Shown: in pieces, positions 22,619-30,714 of the stretch | How the letters are laid out: every line of letters starts with the position of its first letter | How positions within the stretch are numbered: the first letter of the stretch is position 1 | Virus record (IMG/VR): IMGVR_UViG_3300035703_002023 | Location: 1 to 33,288 of that record | Length of the DNA: 33,288 bases | Reading direction: 5' to 3' (one strand) | Source: a virus | Notes under the pieces: model-generated | Database searches by the model: none | Seen by the model: only the letters and a program-made list of their open reading frames with translations | What the model was told of the DNA's origin: nothing | Made by a program: the position numbers and the translations under genes

Positions 22619-25072
22619 TTATTCAGTAAATGCTGCGCCAGAGTTTGTTACTACGAAATCGATAGCAATATATTCAATTGCTCTGGTTGGTTTAACGAAG
22701 ATCTTGCAGTACATAATATTACGGTCAACAAGGTCAGCGGTTGTTGTGGTGCTATCTAGTACAACTTTTGCATCGTCAAGGCCGTATGCATTTTTGATAG
22801 CAAGTAGGAATGGGTCTACAACACCCTTGAAGTTGTTCCAAGTTGCTTCGATATTTGGCTCGAATAGAACGCGTGTAGCAGCGCGTGAAACTTGTTTCTT
22901 GATATAATTTAGTAATCTGCGGACGTTTACGCGGTCAAGAGCGCTTGGTGTTACTTGTAGTGTTTTTTGACCGAAGATTAGTACGCCTTCATTTGGGAAG
23001 GTAGCAATTGGGTTGATGTTAGCTGCGTACAGATCATCGCGGTCGCTAGCATTTAATTGTAGCGCTGTACGGCTTACGCCGATACCTGCGTTAGCTTCTG
23101 TTAGACCACCACGGTTAAACCCAGCTGGTGCAAACCATAGTGCGCTACGACCTTCTGTGCCACCGAATGCGCCTAGAGCTGCGATAGAAGATGGCATAAA
23201 GATACCTTCGCTGGCTACGAATACATATGGGAAGTATGCAGCACCGTAGCTGTCGTCGATTGCACGCGCAGTTAGGTTTGTGATAACGTCTGTTGTGCTT
23301 GTTGGACGAGCTTCTGTACCAACATTTGTTTCCCAAGAATATTCATAATCGCCGTTAAGATCGATAATTGCCATAGCGTCACCGCGAGCGCGGCAAGTGC
23401 TGATCATATAGCTAGTTAGTGTTTCATCTTTTAAGTTTGGCACGCATAGGATATTCATGTCTACAACTTCTGGGTTTGACACGATATCGATAGCTTGCTT
23501 AACTGAACGATAAGCAGCGCTTGTTGTTTCGTCTTCGCCATCTAGTAGACGAGCATTTACTAGTGGTTCTGCTTCTGTAATATCAACGCCATCAAAGCCA
23601 CCGTGCATTGGCATATTGAAGCCAAGAACTGTACCGGCTGTTAGTAAATCTGTTGCGTTATAGAATGAAGAGCCTTCATATTCAACAGCGGTTGCGCTGC
23701 CAGAGATGTAACGTGTGCTGAATAGAGCTTCAGCCTCTGGTGTTACAGCTGGTTTTTGGCTTAAGATGTCTACTAGGTCTGCGTTGTTTGTTGCGTCTGC
23801 AACTAAACCAAAACGAGTTGATTTGGCTGCTGATAAACGAACGCTGCTTGTTAATAGGGCAAAATCAGCGTGTGAAGTTGTTAAGCCGCCAACGTTGGCT
23901 AAATCTGGTACGCCTTTGATACGGAAGCCGTGTGGTAGCGCTGTTGCAGGAATATCTTCAGCGGCGTTTACTTCTACGCGAACGTATGCGGAACGGTTTG
24001 GATAAGAGCCATATTCAACGTAGTGGCTGTTGGTTGCATCCCAAGCACGATATGAATCACCAATACGCTTGGCGATATAATCATCAGAGTTTACATCTAA
24101 GCTAACGCCTGTAAATCTTTCAAGAACGGTATCTGTGCCGGTTTCGTAGAGCTTACGAACAACAACATCGAATGTACCATATTTTGTTACGTTTGTGTTT
24201 CTTGAAGCGCGTACATTTTCAATTGAAATTTTAATTTCTTTTGATAAGCTTGCACCGCTGTTTAAACCAACAAACTTAAATAGGTCAATTGGATCGCTGC
24301 CGCTTGCATGATCGCCTGTTACCCAGCCGCTCTCTGCATTTAATGAAGCACTAGCGTGTGAGTTCCAGCCAGTTAATGCTTTAACATAAATGCTAGAAAC
24401 GCTTGCTGGTAATGAATTTTCAAAAGATTCACCTAGGAAATAGCCTTTATCACTAAACTTTGTTGGGTTTGTGTTTAATACATTTCGTAGGAACGAGCCA
24501 GAAGTTGGGACTAATGAAAATGGTACCTGTGTTCTACCGGTTGAAGCGCTTACAAATAGGTTACCAGCGTTAGAAGCATATGAACCAGAACCGTCGCTTG
24601 TAAAGCCACCAACGCTGTTGGAGACTTCTAGAGCAAAGCCGCTGTCCATATAAACAACACCAGCTAGTTTAGCAGTCGATGACGAAACAGCATAAACACC
24701 ATAAGCTGTTGTTACTGACCAGCCGGGATCGCCAGTTTGGCCTGTGCCTTTTTCTACACCAGCAAGACGAACAACTGTTACTGGGCTTGAGTTACGAAGA
24801 AATGCTTTCGCTGCATAAGTTGCAAAAGTTGGGGCTGTTGGAACACCAGTACGCCATACGTCAGTAGCACCTACGGTACCGTTTGAAGCCGCACCGAATA
24901 CTCTTTCTAATTCACTAACATTATTTACAACTACAGGTTGCATTGCAGGACCACGCGCTGTACGACCAATAACTACTGGTCCAATAGCTGGTGGAGTTGG
25001 TTGAATAACCGACTCGTCTATTTCGTTGATTTGTACGCCGGGGGATACAAAACGGAATTGTTCAATAGCCAT
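22619..25072 (-). CDS. 18: Tail sheath protein (gp18)
   Basis: This 817-residue contractile sheath subunit begins FRFVSPGVQINEIDES and has GPVVIGRTARGPAMQPVVVN (typical sheath N-terminus). Its C-terminal domain contains VNVRRLLNYIKKQVSRAATR, VLFEPN, TWNNFKGVVDPFL and FVKPTRAIEYIAIDFVVTN, the handshake-forming end. T4 gp18 has 659 residues; the extra length is in the middle beta-rich domains, which face outwards and vary between phages. The order sheath then tube matches T4. A CTACTTAT box lies 45 bases upstream and AGGAGA is the ribosome site. Confidence 0.95.
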   Translation of the reverse strand: MAIEQFRFVSPGVQINEIDESVIQPTPPAIGPVVIGRTARGPAMQPVVVNNVSELERVFGAASNGTVGATDVWRTGVPTAPTFATYAAKAFLRNSSPVTVVRLAGVEKGTGQTGDPGWSVTTAYGVYAVSSSTAKLAGVVYMDSGFALEVSNSVGGFTSDGSGSYASNAGNLFVSASTGRTQVPFSLVPTSGSFLRNVLNTNPTKFSDKGYFLGESFENSLPASVSSIYVKALTGWNSHASASLNAESGWVTGDHASGSDPIDLFKFVGLNSGASLSKEIKISIENVRASRNTNVTKYGTFDVVVRKLYETGTDTVLERFTGVSLDVNSDDYIAKRIGDSYRAWDATNSHYVEYGSYPNRSAYVRVEVNAAEDIPATALPHGFRIKGVPDLANVGGLTTSHADFALLTSSVRLSAAKSTRFGLVADATNNADLVDILSQKPAVTPEAEALFSTRYISGSATAVEYEGSSFYNATDLLTAGTVLGFNMPMHGGFDGVDITEAEPLVNARLLDGEDETTSAAYRSVKQAIDIVSNPEVVDMNILCVPNLKDETLTSYMISTCRARGDAMAIIDLNGDYEYSWETNVGTEARPTSTTDVITNLTARAIDDSYGAAYFPYVFVASEGIFMPSSIAALGAFGGTEGRSALWFAPAGFNRGGLTEANAGIGVSRTALQLNASDRDDLYAANINPIATFPNEGVLIFGQKTLQVTPSALDRVNVRRLLNYIKKQVSRAATRVLFEPNIEATWNNFKGVVDPFLLAIKNAYGLDDAKVVLDSTTTTADLVDRNIMYCKIFVKPTRAIEYIAIDFVVTNSGAAFTE

Positions 25073-25116
25073 TAAAATTATCTCCTAATACTAGAATGCT
25101 ATGTGTAAAACTTATA

Positions 25117-25124
25117 ATAAGTAG
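25117..25124 (-). promoter_or_regulatory. Candidate late promoter box (CTACTTAT) before the sheath gene
   Basis: An exact copy of the box, followed by TATAAGT on the minus strand, in the 75-base gap upstream of the sheath gene, 45 bases from its ATG. Confidence 0.45.
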
Positions 25125-25147
25125 ATGGAAAAAATATGAAAATCCAT

Positions 25148-25645
25148 TTATTTAGCGTCAAATATACCATCGCGTGCTTTAATGCATTTTGCAGCTATTT
25201 CCATTTTGATTTTTGAATCACCAAACAGGCGTTTTGGCTCTAATAACGTGACAATTTCAAAATATGAATTATCATAAAATAAAAAATCACCTTCGCGCAC
25301 AAAGAGATCTTGATCGTCAGTTAACCTGCGCTTGTGGAAATGCACAATTATACTTGGGCGGCGATCAACCCCAAAATTCGTTGTAGTGGTTTTGTAGCCT
25401 TCCCATTCTACAAGCGCATTTATATGTACAGGTGGTAGAAATGTTTTTTTAATTGCCTCTCCGTATAGAGGATGGAAATTAGTATGCTCAACGCTAATAG
25501 GATAATAAACTACAGCTTGCCCAATAACCCGCTCAATCAACTCATCGTTGATTTGTTTTACAAGATCTTTTTCTTTAGCTCCCGTGAATAATGGCGGCGG
25601 TGGAGCTTCTGGCTGTGTCCATTTATTTGCTTTCTTTTTAGCCAT
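25148..25645 (-). CDS. 14: Neck protein (gp14-like)
   Basis: This 165-residue protein has a Pro-rich start (PEAPPPPLFTG), then QINDELIERVIGQAVVYYPI, HPLYGEAIKKTFLPPVHINA, and a beta-rich end with FVREGDFLFYDNSYFEIVTL. The YGE-x5-F-x-PP-V block is what I associate with the T4 gp14 neck family, which closes the head before tail joining. It is shorter than T4 gp14 (256). It begins five bases after the previous gene, whose stop lies inside its ribosome site. Confidence 0.65.
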   Translation of the reverse strand: MAKKKANKWTQPEAPPPPLFTGAKEKDLVKQINDELIERVIGQAVVYYPISVEHTNFHPLYGEAIKKTFLPPVHINALVEWEGYKTTTTNFGVDRRPSIIVHFHKRRLTDDQDLFVREGDFLFYDNSYFEIVTLLEPKRLFGDSKIKMEIAAKCIKARDGIFDAK

Positions 25646-25650
25646 TTATT

Positions 25651-26928
25651 CTATCCTACATAAATTAAGTTTGGAGCAAAGTTTTGTACTTTAGAAGTAT
25701 TCTCCGCAATCGAAGCGTCCTTCTCAAGTAGTTTATCGTAGGTTGTTTCATCAAGAATCTTGATTAGTTCATCGCGTAATTCTTTTTGTTCTGCTTTGGC
25801 TTCTGTTAACAGCGCAGGGCCGTTAAGAGTAACTGTTTCGCCGGGAATAGGAATAGTGGCAAATTTGCTGCGGATTAAGCCTAACATTTCTTTGCATAGC
25901 GACAAACAGAAGCGGCGTATCCATTGTTTACCAATGCTATTAATTTTATCGTATGGGATATTCTGGAATGGTAGACTGTTCATGTTATTTATACCATTCG
26001 TGTTAGCGTCCGTAATGTTATCGCTTTGCTCGCTCCAAGGACCAGTTGGTACTTGGAATTCAAACCAAAAGTTTAGCGGGCTATTAGAACTTGGTACTGG
26101 ATGGATACGCACCTTGTTATCACGTAATTGATAGCTGTAATCACTTACTCGCGTTTTGATGGCATCTTCGTAAGCCATAGCTTGTAGCTTATTTTGCCAT
26201 GTTGGAATAATTTCAAACGTGCTATCGTCTGCATATTGACCATATGTGCTTAAGTTGCCAACAACGTTTAAGCCGCCGAAATAACCATAAAAGTTCCAGC
26301 TAGCAGCAGTAGTTTTATAAAAAACACGCTTAATTAGTACACGCTTATTTGCTACGGTTCCGCTGTGGATCGGGCTGGACATTAATATAGCCTGTAGATC
26401 ATAATCTTGATTTCCTGCTGTAACAGTAAATGACGCAGAATAAACAGGTTCTGTGCCATTAAGCGATACCATGCTAGAATAGCCTTGTCCGACGCGTTGC
26501 GCATATCCTAATGAAAATTTAGGATACTTTAATTCCATATGTTCGCTAGTGTCGTATTCAGACCCTGTGATTTGGCCCTTTTGATCAAAAGATCCTGTTT
26601 TTGCACCTAATGCGCGGCTTAATGAATTCTTTGTTTGATGAAGATTTAATAAATATGAATATTCTAGACAGGCTTCTTCATAGGCTGCATAAACTTGGGT
26701 ATCGACAAGTTCTATGTCTAGTACATCGCCACCAAGGCGTTTATAAACAAATGCAACTTGTTCTGCTGCGCCTTGTTGGAATAAACTAATTTGATCGTTA
26801 GACCAATAATTATCGTTTACATATACGCCAAAAGGTAGCGACGAAGTAGTAACCGCAACAGCGCTTCCTGTTGGTGATAATATACTTTTACTGCTGTTCG
26901 ATAATGGTGTTAAAACAGGATATGCCAT
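25651..26928 (-). CDS. 13: Neck/head-closure structural protein (gp13-like), 425 aa
   Basis: Blocks near the N-terminus (YVNDNYWSNDQISLFQQGAA, then VYAAYEEACLEYSYLLNLHQ) and C-terminus (RFCLSLCKEMLGLIRSKFAT, then IPIPGETVTLNGPALLTEAK and a helix ending LDETTYDKLLEKDAS) match structural proteins found immediately before gp14 in T4-like phages. The position, size range (T4 gp13 is 309) and partner gene support a gp13-like neck role, but I cannot confirm homology. Its Gly-rich middle is beta-rich. It starts after a 5-base gap from the 87-residue leader gene. Confidence 0.6.
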   Translation of the reverse strand: MAYPVLTPLSNSSKSILSPTGSAVAVTTSSLPFGVYVNDNYWSNDQISLFQQGAAEQVAFVYKRLGGDVLDIELVDTQVYAAYEEACLEYSYLLNLHQTKNSLSRALGAKTGSFDQKGQITGSEYDTSEHMELKYPKFSLGYAQRVGQGYSSMVSLNGTEPVYSASFTVTAGNQDYDLQAILMSSPIHSGTVANKRVLIKRVFYKTTAASWNFYGYFGGLNVVGNLSTYGQYADDSTFEIIPTWQNKLQAMAYEDAIKTRVSDYSYQLRDNKVRIHPVPSSNSPLNFWFEFQVPTGPWSEQSDNITDANTNGINNMNSLPFQNIPYDKINSIGKQWIRRFCLSLCKEMLGLIRSKFATIPIPGETVTLNGPALLTEAKAEQKELRDELIKILDETTYDKLLEKDASIAENTSKVQNFAPNLIYVG

Positions 26929-26933
26929 TTATA

Positions 26934-27197
26934 TTAACCGCCCATGCTACCTATTTGCTTATTAATTTCGTCTATTTCTTTTTGTAATTCCTTAATTTCT
27001 CTTGTTTTTGTTGATAATTGAGACTGTTTTAGAACAATTTGCGATTGGAGAGTTTCTTTTTGCTTCTTTACTTCTTCAGCAGATGGTTTTTCAAAAGGCG
27101 ATGAAAGCTGTTCTGGTGCAGCAGCGTTGTCAAATTCCTCTAATTTATTTAATTCTTCTTTTATTAATTGTTTTAAATAGCTTTTAGTGATTTTCAT
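26934..27197 (-). CDS. Small coiled-coil protein with MKITKSYLKQ leader, 87 aa
   Basis: The first 16 residues (MKITKSYLKQLIKEEL) are nearly identical to those of the 73-residue gene at 27286. A Pro/Ala linker follows, then a heptad-like coiled coil (about 45-83) rich in Gln, Lys, Glu and Ile, ending GSMGG. This leader type is known to me from scattered small phage proteins, function unknown. Placed between the capsid gene and neck genes behind its own CTACTTAT box, it may be a capsid-internal or assembly protein. Confidence 0.65.
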   Translation of the reverse strand: MKITKSYLKQLIKEELNKLEEFDNAAAPEQLSSPFEKPSAEEVKKQKETLQSQIVLKQSQLSTKTREIKELQKEIDEINKQIGSMGG

Positions 27198-27216
27198 ATC
27201 ATAACCTCTTATAAAA

Positions 27217-27224
27217 ATAAGTAG
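27217..27224 (-). promoter_or_regulatory. Candidate late promoter box (CTACTTAT)
   Basis: An exact copy of the box 20 bases upstream of the 87-residue leader gene, just after the terminator at 27243-27265. Confidence 0.45.
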
Positions 27225-27242
27225 TTTTCAGCTAATAAAAAA

Positions 27243-27265
27243 CCCCGCCTCTTTTGGAGGCGGGG
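27243..27265 (-). terminator. Terminator after the 73-residue leader gene
   Basis: A nine-pair G+C-rich stem (CCCCGCCTC / GAGGCGGGG, five-base loop) is followed on the minus strand by TTTTTTATTA. Confidence 0.92.
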
Positions 27266-27285
27266 CAGCTTTTGCAGCTTTTGAT

Positions 27286-27507
27286 TTATTTAATTTTTCT
27301 CATATGTTTTAATTGTTGTAATAAATTAGCATCACTTATATCATGCCCTCTGGCATCAACAGCACGAACGATGCCTCCATCGCCGGTTATTAGTGTTACG
27401 TACACTGGGTCGCCACCTTCGCCTCTAAGCTGAACTACCTCATTCTCTGTTAGCTTTTGTAACTCTTCTTTAATTACTTGTTTTAGATAACTTTTAGTAA
27501 TTTTCAT
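27286..27507 (-). CDS. Small protein with MKITKSYLKQ leader, 73 aa
   Basis: It shares residues 1-16 with the neighbouring 87-residue protein (one difference, Leu to Val at 11), but the rest differs: a small beta-rich region, VVQLRGEGGDPVYVTLITGD then GGIVRAVDARGHDISD, and a basic helix at the end. The DNA of the shared part differs mostly at third codon positions, so selection acts on the peptide. It forms its own unit, with a CTACTTAT box 20 bases upstream and a strong terminator downstream. Function unknown; an internal head protein is possible. Confidence 0.65.
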   Translation of the reverse strand: MKITKSYLKQVIKEELQKLTENEVVQLRGEGGDPVYVTLITGDGGIVRAVDARGHDISDANLLQQLKHMRKIK

Positions 27508-27526
27508 ATTTATCTCCTTTATAGAT

Positions 27527-27534
27527 ATAAGTAG
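27527..27534 (-). promoter_or_regulatory. Candidate late promoter box (CTACTTAT)
   Basis: An exact copy, followed by ATCTATA on the minus strand, between the capsid terminator and the 73-residue leader gene, 20 bases from its ATG. Confidence 0.45.
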
Positions 27535-27562
27535 TATATAAATTTTGTATTATACTAAAAAG

Positions 27563-27586
27563 AAACCCCGCCTTTCAGCGGGGTTT
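27563..27586 (-). terminator. Terminator after the major capsid gene
   Basis: The stem AAACCCCGC / GCGGGGTTT (nine pairs, six-base loop) is followed on the minus strand by a T-rich CTTTTTAG. It lies 24 bases after the capsid stop. Confidence 0.92.
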
Positions 27587-27610
27587 CCTCTTACATTAGA
27601 TCTTTAGGCT

Positions 27611-29431
27611 TTAGCCGAGTAGATCTTGTACGATGCAGAGGCCGTACATGTCTGGGCGAACCATCGCCTTACCATAACGGGTCATAACGGCCTTGCGTGG
27701 TGTGAAGGTGTCAGGATCGAAGATGGTTGGTGTGGTTTGTAGTGGAACGTATGGAGCGTAAACATAGCCGCTTTCGAGGAATGAAGCGCCCTTACGACCA
27801 ACGAGGATTACGTTACGTGGGAAGTATGGGTCAACGATTACGTCGAATTTAGCGTTTAGTGCGCCAACTTTAACTGCACCTGTTGAGCCTTTTTCGCTGT
27901 CGTGTGTAACGGTAGCGCGGAAACCAGCGGTGAATTCAAGGATGTTCGCAACTTCTGGTGAAACAACGACGAAGTTAGCGCCACCGCGTAGTGTCTTACG
28001 GTGGATGTTAGCTGAAACGTCATTGATTGTTTCGATGAGGGTTTCATACCACATTGAAACGTTACCAGTGAAGTCAGGAGGAGCAGCGTAGTTGCCAGCG
28101 CCTAGATCAACACCAGTGTTGCGGTTTACGAACTTGCCGGGACGACGTGACCAGTACTTAACACCGCCTGTTGCGCCCTTGACTAGATCGTTTAGAATTT
28201 CTTGATCAATTTCAAGACCGATTTGTTCTGAAAGAATTGAGGTTAGCTCAACTTCAGCGTCGAGGTTGTGGTAAGCGTTTAGATCTTGGCCGAGTTCTGG
28301 GGTCCAAGCTGCCTTGAGCTTGCGGGTACGAGCTGAAATATTGAAGCTGTCAACCTTAAGTTGGATTTCTTTTAGGTCGGCGCTGTTTTCTAGTGACCAA
28401 GGAGCAATACCTGCGAGTGAGCCAAGTACGCTGTTACCCATGCTGTCGGTTACGCCAGTGAGCTTGTCCTTGATTGGAACTTCAACAACTAGTGAAGCTA
28501 CTGAACCAGTGGCAAAATCATCGCCAGCTGCGAATGAGACTGATGATGTGTGGAGGAATACCATTTCAACGTACTTGGTACCAAGAGTGTCGGCAGCAGC
28601 GTAAACGCCAGCGCCTTCGACAACTTTGGTTAGGCGACGAACTGGTACAGCAAGTAGACCAGCTGCTGAAGCTAGCGAAGCAACTGATGAACCACTGCCA
28701 GCTGTAGCTGAGCCTGAAGCGATTGAGATTGAGGTTAGATCTTGTTCAGCAATTAATGCACCAGCGGTGGTTAGTGCTGAAACTGGGAAACGAACAACAA
28801 CTGCCTTCTTGCTGGTTTCTGCAAGAAGATCTGGGTCTTCGCGAAGAAGAACTTTTTCTACGTCAGTTGGTGACGCAAGGTTAGCTGAAGCAGTGATTGC
28901 AACTACGCTTGTACCTGCAACTGTTTCGGCATAACGGGCAGTACCGTAACCGCTGGTTAGAGCGAAGAAGCCTTTTTCAGCGTAATCGTTACCGTCTACG
29001 CGAACGCCTTTACGAATTTCTTCACCAACGCGATCACCGAAGAGTGATTCGTTTTGTGAGATAACTTTATCGTTAGCAAGACCGAGATCATTACCGTGGC
29101 GGAAGTCCATGAAGAATACTAGACCGCTTGGTAGTGACATTGGTTGTACTGAAACTAGATCGTTGGCGATAAGGCCAGCGAATACGCGGCGAACGATTGG
29201 GAATGCCACAGCAGCAAAACCTTGTACGTCGCCACCTGACATGGTGTTAGCTTCGCGGAGTAGTTCTTTGGCTTGGTTCTCTAGTAGAACCGCCATTGAA
29301 CCACGTTGGTATTCGTCTTGGATACCTTCGAGTAGACCGCTGTTTTCCCATTTTTGAACTAGTGCTACGCTTTCCTTGCGCTTGTCTTGAAATACTGTGC
29401 CTTCTGTGAGGCGTTCTAGAATATTAGCCAT
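27611..29431 (-). CDS. 23: Major capsid protein precursor (gp23)
   Basis: This 606-residue protein is the T4 gp23-type HK97-fold capsid subunit. The region FAAVAFPIVRRVFAGLIAND then LVSVQPMSLPSGLVFFMDFR aligns with the first conserved block of mature gp23 (MGMVRR-x-I-P-x-LIA-x-D then VQPM). Just before it, ELLRE60-A61 fits the gp21 rule (Leu/Ile-x-Glu, then Ala/Gly/Ser), so the mature chain should start at Ala61, close to T4's cut after Glu65. Another matching site is LTE10-G11. The C-terminal half has FVVVSPEVANILEF, KFDVIVDPYFPRNVILVGRK and PDMYGLCIVQDLLG. T4 gp23 has 521 residues, so surface insertions are likely. Codon use looks more G+C-rich than in neighbours, as expected for a highly expressed gene. 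Confidence 0.95.
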   Translation of the reverse strand: MANILERLTEGTVFQDKRKESVALVQKWENSGLLEGIQDEYQRGSMAVLLENQAKELLREANTMSGGDVQGFAAVAFPIVRRVFAGLIANDLVSVQPMSLPSGLVFFMDFRHGNDLGLANDKVISQNESLFGDRVGEEIRKGVRVDGNDYAEKGFFALTSGYGTARYAETVAGTSVVAITASANLASPTDVEKVLLREDPDLLAETSKKAVVVRFPVSALTTAGALIAEQDLTSISIASGSATAGSGSSVASLASAAGLLAVPVRRLTKVVEGAGVYAAADTLGTKYVEMVFLHTSSVSFAAGDDFATGSVASLVVEVPIKDKLTGVTDSMGNSVLGSLAGIAPWSLENSADLKEIQLKVDSFNISARTRKLKAAWTPELGQDLNAYHNLDAEVELTSILSEQIGLEIDQEILNDLVKGATGGVKYWSRRPGKFVNRNTGVDLGAGNYAAPPDFTGNVSMWYETLIETINDVSANIHRKTLRGGANFVVVSPEVANILEFTAGFRATVTHDSEKGSTGAVKVGALNAKFDVIVDPYFPRNVILVGRKGASFLESGYVYAPYVPLQTTPTIFDPDTFTPRKAVMTRYGKAMVRPDMYGLCIVQDLLG

Positions 29432-29458
29432 AATTTATTTTCCTCTCTATTGAGATTG

Positions 29459-30643
29459 TTATTTTTTGATTCCTGCTAGAATCTTCCAGCGATCCGATGT
29501 TGAATCTACTGGGGTTGTTTTTCTTGGTAAAAATGCGCTAGATGTTTTATTCAACGCTTCAGATAATGATTGTGGGGCTGTACGTTTTTCAACAACAGTT
29601 TGCATTGTCTTTTGTAAGGTTTCATAAACAGTCTTAGCTTCTTCTACCGTGCTTGCATTAGAAATGGCTTCGGCAATTTGATCTTTCTGCCGCTCATTAA
29701 GGGAGGCATTTCTTAAAACTTTATTTGCATATAATAAACGCGCATTGATTAAGTTTACTTCATTAATCTTTGTGCTAAATGTTTCAAAGCTCTCTTTTAA
29801 TTGTTTTGTTACGGTTAGTGATTTATTTAATTTATTTTTTGTTTCAGTTAGAGCAACCTTTGTTGCTTCTTCTGAAGCTTTTGATTCTGCTAAATGTTGT
29901 TCTAGGGCTTCAATCTCGGCATCTTTAATTGCTAAATGTTCCTTTAAGTCTTCTAATTGAGTCATAAGTGCAAGAGCAATATTCATTTGCTTCTCAGTCT
30001 CAATTTGATTACCATTAATGCCACCGGGAAGAACATTTTTCATATCAATTGTAATTTCTTCTTGTAACTGTTCGTCAACTTCAAAAGACTCTTCAAGAGA
30101 CTCTTCTTCTAGTTCTTCGTCCTGTTGTTGAATATCAGTATATGCACCGCCTTTTGGTGATGGTTCTTCAGGCTTATTCTCTGTTTCCTTATAGCGTTGT
30201 GGCTTTTTTTCTTGTTCTGCTAGCGTATCAGTAGCAATTCTAGTTGGTAATTGCTCTGTTGGCGCTTGCGAAGACTCGGCTTCTACGTCTAGTTTTAGTT
30301 CTTTTTTCATTTCGTTAACTTTTTCAACGAGTGAATCAAGATCAATCTCAACTTCTTCCATGTTATTTTCGCCTAAGTAAGCTGGTGGTACTTTTTCTAC
30401 AACGCTTTTAGCGGTTTCTGACATTTCAACTTCGCCGCCTAGATCGGCACCTAAAGCCGCATCAAGACCGGCAGCACCAGCTTCTTCGCCGCCAGCGGCA
30501 GGCTCGTCTTGCTCTAAAAGCATTTCAATACTTTGTTTAATTTTTGATGAATACTTATCTAGAATCTTTGCTTCGGCATTTTTACGAGCAGTTTCTTTTA
30601 AAGTCTTTGCATCAATGATGGCTTGTTCAAGCAGTGATGACAT
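29459..30643 (-). CDS. 22: Prohead scaffold protein (gp22-like)
   Basis: This 394-residue protein is acidic and almost fully helical. A basic N-terminal helix with many Ala/Lys is followed by a very acidic low-complexity middle (Glu/Ala/Gln-rich, about 43-200), then long coiled coils (about 215-300). The C-terminal end is basic and ends DRWKILAGIKK, which may contact the capsid shell. It lies 27 bases before the capsid gene, the T4 position of gene 22. gp21-type sites occur (LEE185-S186, LAE253-S254), as expected for a core protein degraded during maturation. T4 gp22 has 269 residues. Confidence 0.85.
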   Translation of the reverse strand: MSSLLEQAIIDAKTLKETARKNAEAKILDKYSSKIKQSIEMLLEQDEPAAGGEEAGAAGLDAALGADLGGEVEMSETAKSVVEKVPPAYLGENNMEEVEIDLDSLVEKVNEMKKELKLDVEAESSQAPTEQLPTRIATDTLAEQEKKPQRYKETENKPEEPSPKGGAYTDIQQQDEELEEESLEESFEVDEQLQEEITIDMKNVLPGGINGNQIETEKQMNIALALMTQLEDLKEHLAIKDAEIEALEQHLAESKASEEATKVALTETKNKLNKSLTVTKQLKESFETFSTKINEVNLINARLLYANKVLRNASLNERQKDQIAEAISNASTVEEAKTVYETLQKTMQTVVEKRTAPQSLSEALNKTSSAFLPRKTTPVDSTSDRWKILAGIKK

Positions 30644-30674
30644 TCGGATACCTCAATTTTCTATCAACTTTGAT

Positions 30675-30682
30675 ATAAATAG
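30675..30682 (-). promoter_or_regulatory. Candidate late promoter box (CTATTTAT)
   Basis: One mismatch to the CTACTTAT box, followed by ATCAAAG on the minus strand, 32 bases before the scaffold ATG. The scaffold and capsid genes would be transcribed from here. Confidence 0.4.
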
Positions 30683-30714
30683 TGCTATGCATTCCAAAAA
30701 ACTATAAAAACATA

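Noticed and set aside
30674-30681. TATAAATA, identical to the T4 late promoter, on the plus strand (also at 19682-19689)
   Set aside because: Both face away from every gene in the window. They are the reverse side of AT-rich boxes that I read on the minus strand.
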